From: Dyella jiangningensis
GTDB lineage: Bacteria > Pseudomonadota > Gammaproteobacteria > Xanthomonadales > Rhodanobacteraceae
Direction: 5' to 3'
Length of the DNA: 64,000 nucleotides
Assembly: GCA_000632805.1 (NCBI GenBank)
Contig: CP007444.1
Location: forward strand, 3,336,772 to 3,400,771
Shown in pieces: positions 17,001 through 23,801 of the stretch. The first letter of the stretch is position 1. Each line of letters starts with the position of its first letter. The notes beneath the pieces were generated by a model. The model saw only the letters and a list, made by a program, of their open reading frames with translations, did no database searches and was not told the DNA's origin. Position numbers and translations under genes: made by a program.

Positions 17001-18064
17001 ACCACGCGACGCTTCGGTCCCGGCTTGAACACGCGGTCCTGGTCGCCGGCGGAAAGGCGCGCGTACAGCGGCAGCACTTCCGTCTCGCGGTACTGGCGGC
17101 GCGACAGCAGCAGATGCGCGTCGCGGATCTCGCGCTCGCCCGGCAGGAAGATCAGCACGTCGCCGCGCGGATCGTCGTGGGTGATTTCATCCAGCACGGC
17201 GGCCACATGATCCGCACTGCCCTGCTGCAGGTCACCGGCGCGCTGGCCGCGACGCGACGCGACGTCGTCCACCGAGCGCCAGCGCACTTCCACCGGATAC
17301 GTGCGCCCTTCCACCGACACGATGGGTGCGTTGCCGAAATGCTCGGCGAAGCGCTCGGTATCGATGGTGGCCGAGGTGACGATGATCTTCAGCGTGGGCC
17401 GCTTCACCGCCAGCCGCTTGAGATAGCCCAGCAGGAAGTCGATGTTGAGGCTGCGCTCGTGCGCCTCGTCGATGATGATGGTGTCGTAGGCGCTCAGCCA
17501 GGGATCGCCCTGCGTTTCCGCCAGCAGGATGCCGTCGGTCATGAACTTGACCAGGGTGCGGTCGGACACCTGGTCGGTGAAGCGCACCTGGAAGCCCACC
17601 TGGTCGCCCAGGCCGGTGCCCAGCTCCTCGGCCACGCGGCGCGCCACCGAACGGGCCGCCAGGCGACGCGGCTGGGTACAGCCGATCATGCCCGCTTCAC
17701 CGCGCCCGGCGGCGAGACACAGCTTGGGCAGCTGGGTGGTCTTGCCCGAGCCGGTCTCGCCGGCGATCACCACGACCTGGTGCTTGCGGATCAGCTCGAC
17801 GATCTCATCGGCACGCGCGGTGATGGGCAGCGATTCGTCCAGCGTGATCGCGGGCTTGGCTTCGGCTCGCGCGCGGCGCCTGGTCGCGGAGGCCTCGATA
17901 TCGGAGGCGAGCGCCGTCAGCTTCTTCTCGTCGAAGCGGCGCGACAGTTCGCGCCAGCGGCCCTGCAAACGGCCGTAGTCGCGGCTGGTTACCGACTCGA
18001 GCGCCTTGCGCAGCTCGCGCAGGCGCAGGTCGGTGGCGGAGGAAGGTGTGGTTGCCTGGGTCAT
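14006..18064 (-). CDS. hrpA: ATP-dependent RNA helicase HrpA
   Basis: A DEAH-box helicase of about 1352 residues, implicated in RNA processing and, in E. coli, in rescue of stalled ribosomes. Motifs are Walker A (GETGSGKTTQ), DEAH (IIIDEAHERSLN), SAT, and QRKGRCGRVGPG (motif VI), followed by HA2, OB-fold and the long HrpA-specific C-terminus (DUF3418). Residues of roughly 620-670 are an extra segment encoded by an in-frame repeat insertion (16046-16205), between the parts matching QELGWKLD and ARQYESIHRSLL. The start is either the ATG at 18064 or one at 18076, and neither has a clear ribosome site. Divergent from dps. Confidence 0.93.
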   Translation of the reverse strand: MTQATTPSSATDLRLRELRKALESVTSRDYGRLQGRWRELSRRFDEKKLTALASDIEASATRRRARAEAKPAITLDESLPITARADEIVELIRKHQVVVIAGETGSGKTTQLPKLCLAAGRGEAGMIGCTQPRRLAARSVARRVAEELGTGLGDQVGFQVRFTDQVSDRTLVKFMTDGILLAETQGDPWLSAYDTIIIDEAHERSLNIDFLLGYLKRLAVKRPTLKIIVTSATIDTERFAEHFGNAPIVSVEGRTYPVEVRWRSVDDVASRRGQRAGDLQQGSADHVAAVLDEITHDDPRGDVLIFLPGEREIRDAHLLLSRRQYRETEVLPLYARLSAGDQDRVFKPGPKRRVVLATNVAETSLTVPRIRYVIDSGQARVKRYSQRSQLERLHVEPISKAAADQRKGRCGRVGPGTCYRLYDEADYDSRAAYTDPELLRSSLANVILRMLSLQLGEVDEFPFLEAPDPRVVADGYRRLAEISAIDDARRLTPIGRVMAKLPIDVQLARMLVEAEKLQSLRELLVVVSFLSIQDPRERPADARQQADAAHAAFADPKSDFVGVLNLWRDYGKAHEDLTQSKLREWCSRHFLSFMRMREWRELHRQLLLVVQELGWKLDAPSPSPLRGEGRGEVAISPRASKERAVALSDKRDRQGSSEHPPLTPTLSPEGRGSKEDEAARQYESIHRSLLAGLPTQVGHKDEKGIYRSTRERRFQVFPGSSLSKVPPNWIFAAQILDVGGRVWGMMCARIEPLWIEQQAAHLLRSAWRDPHWSRKRGHVVAYEQVSLFGLTLVERRPGTFQKQDPVLAHEIFLREALTRGDIDARADFVRANQRVLEDARGIEAKQRREGLLRSEDELVGFFEGKLPDDISDSRALDAWYRKARPAEQAALRWSLDDVMSGGAGLDPKAFPASLDVSPQKYRLEYRFVPGDDADGVTLHLPLAMLNALPAARCEWLVPGLLSEKVAELIRGLPKALRRNFVPAPDFARAFAEAEAPRDESLHKALAAFLKRATGVDVAATDFDAVELPAHFRMRYRLHDESGKTLATGRDLAAMRAQWEGQAREAFSRKTDIELTREDIASWDFEEIPAQVRSAGGLLAFPALVDLGDAVALRVFERSDEAREAHVLGVIRLLRNALASDMKQARRRLPIANPLALKYAPLGGVDGLREDLVEGGFTDLLDRHDLNVRTAGTFQALHTQMARELFGAAVERLKLAEPIIEAQADLKPWLQPPLMGFARASYDDLREQLESLLTAGFLRELPTSRLAHYPRYLKAMRLRAERLRQDPAKDQQRMLQVLPFWRDYLKHRAAGTDGLDELRWLIEEWRVSLFAQELKTVEPVSAKRLTRALEALA
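16046..16205. repeat. Inverted repeat element inserted in frame in hrpA
   Basis: Two copies of a roughly 40-bp unit in opposite orientation, at 16049-16090 and 16165-16205, bracket about 75 bp. Each holds the palindrome CTCTCCCCTCCGGGGAGAG followed by a GGGGTGAGGGG-like tail. Translated, the arms give PSPLRGEGRGE and PLTPTLSPEGRG, peptides I recall as hallmarks of this repeat family when it sits inside genes. The insertion keeps the hrpA frame open. Confidence 0.85.
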
Positions 18065-18114
18065 CGGACCGCACATGATAGCCGGTGACTATCGAAAGCA
18101 TCGGCAGGATTCAT

Positions 18115-18143
18115 TTCACCGCCAACGGACGCCTCGCTAAGCT
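18115..18143 (+). promoter_or_regulatory. Possible dps promoter
   Basis: TTCACC (18115-18120) and TAAGCT (18138-18143) are separated by 17 bp, about 40 bp before the dps ATG. Neither hexamer is close to consensus. A TAAGCT box also occurs before the ndvB-like gene and before tamA. Confidence 0.3.
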
Positions 18144-18183
18144 GCACCCAGGTTTCATCCCCACCCTCGAAAAGGAGCACTCC

Positions 18184-18651
18184 ATGGCCATTTCCATCGG
18201 TATCGCCAAGAAGGACCGGGAACAGGTCGGCGAGCAGCTGTCCAAACTGCTTGCGGACACCTATTCGCTCTACCTGAAGACGCACAGCTTCCACTGGAAC
18301 ATCACCGGGCCGCATTTCAACAGCCTGCACACGATGTTCGAGACCCAGTACAACGCACTTTGGCTGGCCGCCGACGAGGTCGCAGAGCGCATCCGCACCC
18401 TGGACGTGTTCGCCCCGGGCTCCTACAGCCAGTTCGGCAAGCTCACTTCCATCAAGGAAGAAGCGGGCGTACCGGACTGGAAGGACATGGTCGGCCAGCT
18501 GGTGGAAGGCCATGAAATCGCCGCCCACACCGCCCGTGAGGCCATCAAGGTGGCCGACAGCGCTGGCGACGAAGGTACGGTCGACATGGTGACAGGCCGT
18601 CTGAAGGAACACGAGAAGACCGCCTGGATGCTGCGCTCGCTGCTCAAATAA
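18184..18651 (+). CDS. dps: Dps-family DNA-binding ferritin-like protein
   Basis: A 155-residue Dps protein. Family members assemble into 12-subunit cages, oxidise iron with hydrogen peroxide and protect DNA in stress. The ferroxidase site is visible in [12 protein letters not shown] (residues 37-48, with the two histidines) and the acidic [11 protein letters not shown] segment on the next helix. The ATG at 18184 was chosen over the upstream open frame because it has a strong AAAGGAG site 7 bp before it and the helix begins there. It is monocistronic, followed by a hairpin at 18661-18684, and divergent from hrpA. Confidence 0.95.
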   Translation: MAISIGIAKKDREQVGEQLSKLLADTYSLYLKTHSFHWNITGPHFNSLHTMFETQYNALWLAADEVAERIRTLDVFAPGSYSQFGKLTSIKEEAGVPDWKDMVGQLVEGHEIAAHTAREAIKVADSAGDEGTVDMVTGRLKEHEKTAWMLRSLLK

Positions 18652-18660
18652 GCGCCACAC

Positions 18661-18684
18661 GGCCCTCCTCCAAGGAGGATGGCC
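18661..18684 (+). terminator. Hairpin after dps
   Basis: Arms of 11 bp (GGCCCTCCTCC and its complement with one mismatch) flank a 2-nt loop, 10 bp after the dps stop. No U-tract follows directly, so termination strength is uncertain. Confidence 0.5.
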
Positions 18685-19051
18685 GGCTCATCGTTCCATG
18701 CGCGGCGGCCTTTGTCGCCTTTTTATGGCGTCGAACGTCGTGCCCGCATTACTCGGTCAAGTGGCCGGTTTCGCTTCGTCACGACAACTGAACATTTGCC
18801 GCGGGCGCCGTTTTGCAGATCTGGCGGCATCCGGCCTGATAAGCCACGCGGCTCATTCGCCATATGCCGGACAAAGCGGAAGGCCGGAACAGCGGCAGAA
18901 GGCGGCCGGTTGGCACCTGTCAACGAGACCGCCCGCCATAGGCCTGACCTTGCGCTGACCACCTCTTCTCACGATTGATTGAGCCCAATGCGCTCCGTGG
19001 TTAAGCTTTCAGGGCTTTTCGGCCTCGTGTGAGGCAGCCACGGGGACCGTT
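18685..19051. other. Gene-free stretch between dps and the glucan synthase gene
   Basis: About 370 bp with no credible open frame: the short frames crossing it have no ribosome site or family signal. The 3' end holds the possible promoter at 18979-19007 and a leader of about 45 nt to the TTG start. Otherwise nothing recognisable was seen. Confidence 0.5.
18979..19007 (+). promoter_or_regulatory. Possible promoter of the ndvB-like gene
   Basis: TTGAGC at 18979-18984 and TAAGCT at 19002-19007 are separated by 17 bp, 45 bp before the start codon. The spacing is ideal and the -35 box fair, but the -10 box is poor. Confidence 0.4.
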
Positions 19052-21649
19052 TTGAGCGCGACATCGACCACCCACGACAGCCGACATCCGCTGCTTGCAG
19101 CCATCCTGCTTGCCCTGATCGTGGCGGCCATGAACATCGGCCTGTGGTGGTGGAGCAACCTGCCCCATGGCCCCGAGGACTGGAAAGGTCCCATCGGCGG
19201 CTTCGCGCTGTCCGCCTTCCAGCGCTACCAGAATCCGCTAAAGAACGATTTCCCGTCCGACGAGGAAATCAACAACGACCTGAAGCTGCTCAAGCAGTAC
19301 ACGCCGCGCATCCGCACCTATTCCACGCTGCAGAACCCACAGGTGTATCGCCTGGCCGACAAGCAGGGCCTGCAGGTGATGGCAGGCGCGTGGATCGATC
19401 GCCGCCTCGACAACAACGAGAAGGAAATCGAGACGCTGATCGCGCAGGCGCGGCGCTATCCCAACTCGATCAACCGGGTCATCGTCGGCAACGAGGTGCT
19501 GTTCCGCAACGACATTCCGCCCGAGCAGTTGATGGCGTATGTGGACCGCGTGCGCGCGGCGCTGCACCAGCCGGTGTCGGTGGCCGAGCCGTGGCATATC
19601 TGGGCGAAGTATCCGGAATTGGCCGAGCACGTCGACTTCATCACCGTGCATCTGTTCCCGTACTGGAACGGCATCGACCGCAAGGACGCCATCCAGGACG
19701 CGCTGGGCAGCTATCGCACGCTCAAGCAAATGTTTCCGAACAAGCTCATCGTCATCGGCGAGATCGGCTGGCCGTCCAACGGCGACCGCTACAAGTACGC
19801 CGACCCGTCGGTGTCGAACGAGGCGATCTTCCTGCGCCAGTGGTTCAACGTCGCCAAGCAGAACAACATCGACTACTACGTCATGGAGGCGTTCGATCAG
19901 CCCTGGAAGGAAAAGCTTTCGGGTCGCACCGAAGCCTATTGGGGCATGTTCAACGCCGACCGCCAGCCGAAGTTCCCCTTCACCGGCCCGGTGACCGAAG
20001 ACACCGCGTGGCCGTGGAAGGCGCTGGCCGCCAGCTTGCTGGCGCTGATGCCGATGATCTGGTTCGCCCGCCACTACAGTCGCTTCAAGCTGATGGGTCG
20101 CCTCTTCTTCTGCGCGCTGATCCAGCTGGCCTGTGGACTGATCACCTGGTCGGCGACGCTACCCTTCAACTTCTACCTGAGCTGGATCGACTGGACGATG
20201 CTGGTGCTGCTGTTCCCGGCCCAGATCGCGATCCTCGCCATCCTGCTGATCAACGGCTTCGAGTTCACCGAGGTGCTTTGGCGCCGCGGCTGGGTGCGTC
20301 ATGCCGGCCTGCTGACGCCCGATCCGGTGGAGAAGCAGCCGTTCGTGTCGATCCACCTGGCCTGCTACAACGAACCGCCGGAGATGGTGATCATCACCCT
20401 CGATTCGCTGGCCGCGCTGCAGTATGAGAACTACGAAGTCCTGGTGATCGACAACAACACCAAGGACCCGGCGATCTGGAAACCGGTGCAGGAATACTGC
20501 GAGAAGCTGGGCACGAAGTTCCGCTTCTTCCACCTGGAACCGTGGCCGGGCTTCAAGGCAGGCGCGCTCAACTTCGGCCTGAAGGAAACCGACCCGCGCG
20601 CCGACGTGGTGGCCGTGATCGATGCCGATTACGTGGTGCGCGAAGACTGGCTGGCCACGCTGACCGGCTACTTCCACGATCCGAAGGTGGCCGTGGTGCA
20701 GTGCCCGCAGGCGCATCGCGACTTCGAGCACAACCGCTTCCGCCGCATGACCGCGTGGGAATACGACGGCTTCTTCCGCATCGGCATGCACCACCGCAAC
20801 GAACGCAACGCCATCATCCAGCACGGCACCATGACCATGGTGCGTCGCTCGGCGTTGGAAGGTACCGGCGGCTGGTCCGAGTGGACCATCTGCGAAGACG
20901 CCGAGCTCGGCCTGCGCCTGATGCACGCCGGTTATGAGCTCGTGTACGTCGACGAACTGATGGGCAAGGGCCTCACCCCGGCCGACTTCAAGGCATACAA
21001 GAGCCAGCGCTACCGCTGGGCGTTCGGCGCCATGCAGATCCTCAAGGGTCGCTGGAACTGGATGACCAAGAAGGGCCCGCTCTCCAGCGGCCAGCGCTTC
21101 CACTTCCTCACCGGCTGGTTCAGCTGGTTCGCCGATGCGCTGCACCTCATCTTCACCATGATGGCGATCTTCTGGACCGCGGGCATGGTGGCGTTCCCGA
21201 CCCTCTTCAGCCTGCCGATGCAGCTGTTCCTGATCCCGGTGATCGGCTTCTTCTTCGCCAAGGCGATCTTCGGCATCGTGCTGTACCGCGCGCGCGTTCC
21301 ATGCAGCTGGTACGACACGCTGATGGCGTCGCTGGCCAGCATGGGCCTCTCGCACGCCATCGCGCGCGGCATCCTGCATGGCCTCACGCGCGAGAAGACA
21401 TCGTTCGTGGTGACCGCCAAGAGCCGTCGCCTCGGCGGCAGCAACTTCGCCGCCTTTGCACCGGTACGCGAGGAACTGCTGATGGCGATCGCGCTGACGG
21501 CTTGCGTGATCGGCATGGCGCTGAGCTTCGGCACGCAGTACGTCGAAGGCCAGTTGTGGATGTTCATCCTCGCGGCGCAGTCGATTCCGTATGTGTCCGC
21601 CGTGGTGGGCGCATGGATTGCGCACAAGGCAGGCGACAAGGCCGGCTGA
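19052..21649 (+). CDS. ndvB: NdvB-like beta-glucan synthase (GH17-like domain fused to GT2)
   Basis: An 865-residue inner-membrane protein. After a first membrane helix (about 14-33), residues about 45-310 form a periplasmic GH17-like domain (NRVIVGNEVLFR and IGEIGWPSNGDRY carry the two glutamates). Several membrane helices follow, then a GT2 processive synthase domain with DADYVV, CEDAELG and QRYRW, and more helices at the C-terminus. The same architecture occurs in rhizobial and Pseudomonas NdvB, which make cyclic beta-1,3/1,6-glucans used in osmoadaptation and biofilm antibiotic tolerance. The start is TTG, because no ATG precedes the first helix. The product here is inferred from architecture. 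Confidence 0.85.
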   Translation: MSATSTTHDSRHPLLAAILLALIVAAMNIGLWWWSNLPHGPEDWKGPIGGFALSAFQRYQNPLKNDFPSDEEINNDLKLLKQYTPRIRTYSTLQNPQVYRLADKQGLQVMAGAWIDRRLDNNEKEIETLIAQARRYPNSINRVIVGNEVLFRNDIPPEQLMAYVDRVRAALHQPVSVAEPWHIWAKYPELAEHVDFITVHLFPYWNGIDRKDAIQDALGSYRTLKQMFPNKLIVIGEIGWPSNGDRYKYADPSVSNEAIFLRQWFNVAKQNNIDYYVMEAFDQPWKEKLSGRTEAYWGMFNADRQPKFPFTGPVTEDTAWPWKALAASLLALMPMIWFARHYSRFKLMGRLFFCALIQLACGLITWSATLPFNFYLSWIDWTMLVLLFPAQIAILAILLINGFEFTEVLWRRGWVRHAGLLTPDPVEKQPFVSIHLACYNEPPEMVIITLDSLAALQYENYEVLVIDNNTKDPAIWKPVQEYCEKLGTKFRFFHLEPWPGFKAGALNFGLKETDPRADVVAVIDADYVVREDWLATLTGYFHDPKVAVVQCPQAHRDFEHNRFRRMTAWEYDGFFRIGMHHRNERNAIIQHGTMTMVRRSALEGTGGWSEWTICEDAELGLRLMHAGYELVYVDELMGKGLTPADFKAYKSQRYRWAFGAMQILKGRWNWMTKKGPLSSGQRFHFLTGWFSWFADALHLIFTMMAIFWTAGMVAFPTLFSLPMQLFLIPVIGFFFAKAIFGIVLYRARVPCSWYDTLMASLASMGLSHAIARGILHGLTREKTSFVVTAKSRRLGGSNFAAFAPVREELLMAIALTACVIGMALSFGTQYVEGQLWMFILAAQSIPYVSAVVGAWIAHKAGDKAG

Positions 21650-21764
21650 GTTCTTTTGCTGACGCCTCATTCACCAGTGCGCGTGAGGTGATGGGCTAAG
21701 CTTGGGCTGCACGTGTCTGCCGACGCGTGCACGCCTCTACTTCCAGGATGGAAAGCACGACTGC

Positions 21765-23525
21765 ATGCGCCGATACAGCCGCCTGACGCTGCTGCCGCTC
21801 CTGCTGGCCCCGTGGCTGGCGCACGCGGGTGTGCAGCTCTCGGTGGATGGCGTGGACGATCCGCTGAAGCTCGCCGTCACCTCGGGCGTGGATATTTCGC
21901 AGTACGCCAATCGTGATGTGACCGAGGCGCAGGTGAAGCGCCTGTACAACCAGGCGCTCGACCAGGCAAAAAGCGCACTGGAGCCGTACGGCTACTACGA
22001 GGCGACGGTACAGGGCCAGCTCGAGCCCGTCGGCACCGACTGGCGCGTCACGCTGCATGTGAAACCGGGATCACCGGTCACCGTTACGGCCGTGAACCTC
22101 AAGCTCGACGAGACGGCCACGGCCATCCCCGCGATCCGGCGCGCCAAGCGCAACATCGATAACCTCAAGGGGCAGACGCTCAACCACGGCGAGTACGACT
22201 CCGCGCGCGATGCATTGAGCGGCGCGCTGACCGCCAACGGGTTCCTCGATGCACGCCTGGTCACGCATCGCGTCGAGGTGAATCGCGCCGAACGTACGGC
22301 CGTGATCCAGCTCGCCTGGGAGGCAGGCCCGCGCTATCGCTTCGGCGACGTGCATTTCGAAGGCTCGCAGTTCAAGCCGGGATTCCTGCAGCGCTATGTG
22401 CCTTTCAAGTCGGGCGACTATTTCGCGCAGGACAAGCTGCTGCAACTGCAGCAGGCGTTGAATGGCGCCGACTACTTCTCCGTCGTCAACGTGCTGCCCG
22501 ATGTCGACGACAAGAACAACGGCGTTGTCGCGGTAAAGGTGGAGCTGGTGCCGGCCAAGCGCACGATCTATACCGGCGGACCGTTCATCGGCACGGATAC
22601 CGGCGTGGGCGTGCGCGTGGGCAGCGAGCGCCGCTGGGTCAACCGCAGCGGCCACAAGTGGAAGAACGAGCTCGTCCTGGCGCAGAACCTCAAGACGCTT
22701 TCCACGCTCTATTCCGTGCCGCTGCCGGGGCCGAACCAGCGCAGCTTCAACTACGGCGCCACCTATCGCGATTCCGATACCGACACCTCGCACTCCAAGA
22801 CGCTGGAGCTGGTCGCCAATGAAACACGCCAGTGGCATGGCTGGGTACGCACCATCGGCGTGCATGCGCTGGACGGCACGTTTACGGTCGGCCAGAAGAA
22901 CGGCGAACCCGACAATGCGCCAGGCATCGAGCATGGCCGCAGCAACCTGTTCTATCCCGAGGTGTCGCTGTCGCGCAAATCCGGCGACAACCCCATCTTC
23001 GTGCGCAGCGGCTGGTCGCTGACCTTCGCGGCGCGCAGCACCGTGGGTGGACTGCTGTCGGATGCGAGCTTCAGCCAGGTCACCGCCGACGCGAAGTGGA
23101 TCACCTCGTTCTGGGGCCGCAATCGATTGATCCTGCGCGGTACCGCGGGCGCGACATGGACCAACGACTTCAGCGACCTGCCGCCGCAGCTTCGCTTCTT
23201 CGCCGGCGGCGATCGCTCCGTGCGCGGCTACAGCTACCAGAGCATCGGCCCCAAGAATTCCTACGATCGTGTGGTCGGTGGCAAGAACCTGCTCGTGGGC
23301 AGCACCGAGGTCGAGCACTACTTCACCAAGAACTGGGGCATGGCGGCCTTCGTCGATGCGGGCAATGCGTTCGACGGCACCGACTACCGGCCGAAGATAG
23401 GCGCCGGCCTTGGCGTACGCTGGCTATCGCCGGTGGGCATGATCCGCGTGGACCTGGGCACGCCGGTACATAACCCGGATGAGCACGGCGTGGAACTGCA
23501 CGTCGTGATCGGCCCGGATCTATGA
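21765..23525 (+). CDS. tamA: Translocation and assembly module outer-membrane protein TamA
   Basis: An Omp85-family protein of 586 residues with a signal peptide (RLTLLPLLLAPWLAHA), three POTRA domains in about residues 22-260 and a 16-strand beta-barrel at the C-terminus. Visible barrel features are FFAGGDRSVRGYSYQSIGP, the conserved RGY loop, and the final strand ending in GVELHVVIGPDL. With TamB it helps insert outer-membrane proteins or move phospholipids. The ATG at 21765 directly precedes the signal peptide, while the frame extends upstream without homology. tamB follows after 276 bp rather than the usual tight spacing, because an inverted-repeat element lies between them. Confidence 0.95.
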   Translation: MRRYSRLTLLPLLLAPWLAHAGVQLSVDGVDDPLKLAVTSGVDISQYANRDVTEAQVKRLYNQALDQAKSALEPYGYYEATVQGQLEPVGTDWRVTLHVKPGSPVTVTAVNLKLDETATAIPAIRRAKRNIDNLKGQTLNHGEYDSARDALSGALTANGFLDARLVTHRVEVNRAERTAVIQLAWEAGPRYRFGDVHFEGSQFKPGFLQRYVPFKSGDYFAQDKLLQLQQALNGADYFSVVNVLPDVDDKNNGVVAVKVELVPAKRTIYTGGPFIGTDTGVGVRVGSERRWVNRSGHKWKNELVLAQNLKTLSTLYSVPLPGPNQRSFNYGATYRDSDTDTSHSKTLELVANETRQWHGWVRTIGVHALDGTFTVGQKNGEPDNAPGIEHGRSNLFYPEVSLSRKSGDNPIFVRSGWSLTFAARSTVGGLLSDASFSQVTADAKWITSFWGRNRLILRGTAGATWTNDFSDLPPQLRFFAGGDRSVRGYSYQSIGPKNSYDRVVGGKNLLVGSTEVEHYFTKNWGMAAFVDAGNAFDGTDYRPKIGAGLGVRWLSPVGMIRVDLGTPVHNPDEHGVELHVVIGPDL

Positions 23526-23792
23526 GAGCCTGTTCCATGTCTGCACGTAGCCCGCGTTGTTCGCCCCAAGCCCACCGCGAGCCGTCCGCAGCGCCGCGCC
23601 TGGCTGGCTGTCAGGTCAAGCTGTGGGCGGCTCGCGGCGGGCTTGGGGTGAACAACCCACTGGGCCGGGTCTGTTTGCCCGCAGTCCGGCGTCATCACTC
23701 AGTCGTGTACCGACGTACACTCCTTCGTTCTTCCTTGGTCTGCGCGCAAACAGCTCCCGGCGCGGGCCACGCGCAGACATGGAACAGGCTCT
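23525..23792. mobile_element. MITE-like element with inverted ends between tamA and tamB
   Basis: The first 32 bp (starting AGAGCCTGTTCCATG) recur as an inverted copy at the right end with two mismatches (first 20 bp exact). Inside are a nested inverted repeat with 28-bp arms (23557-23584 and 23628-23655), a third arm pair around GTTTGCCCGCAG (from about 23673) and a small hairpin GTGTAC-CGAC-GTACAC. There is no coding capacity. The left end overlaps the last base of the tamA stop and the right end stops 9 bp before the tamB ATG. No target-site duplication is evident. Confidence 0.7.
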
Positions 23793-23801
23793 AACGCCGC
23801 G

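Noticed and set aside
18679-18978. Small open frames in the dps/ndvB gap as genes
   Set aside because: No ribosome sites, several overlapping frames on both strands with similar composition, no family resemblance.
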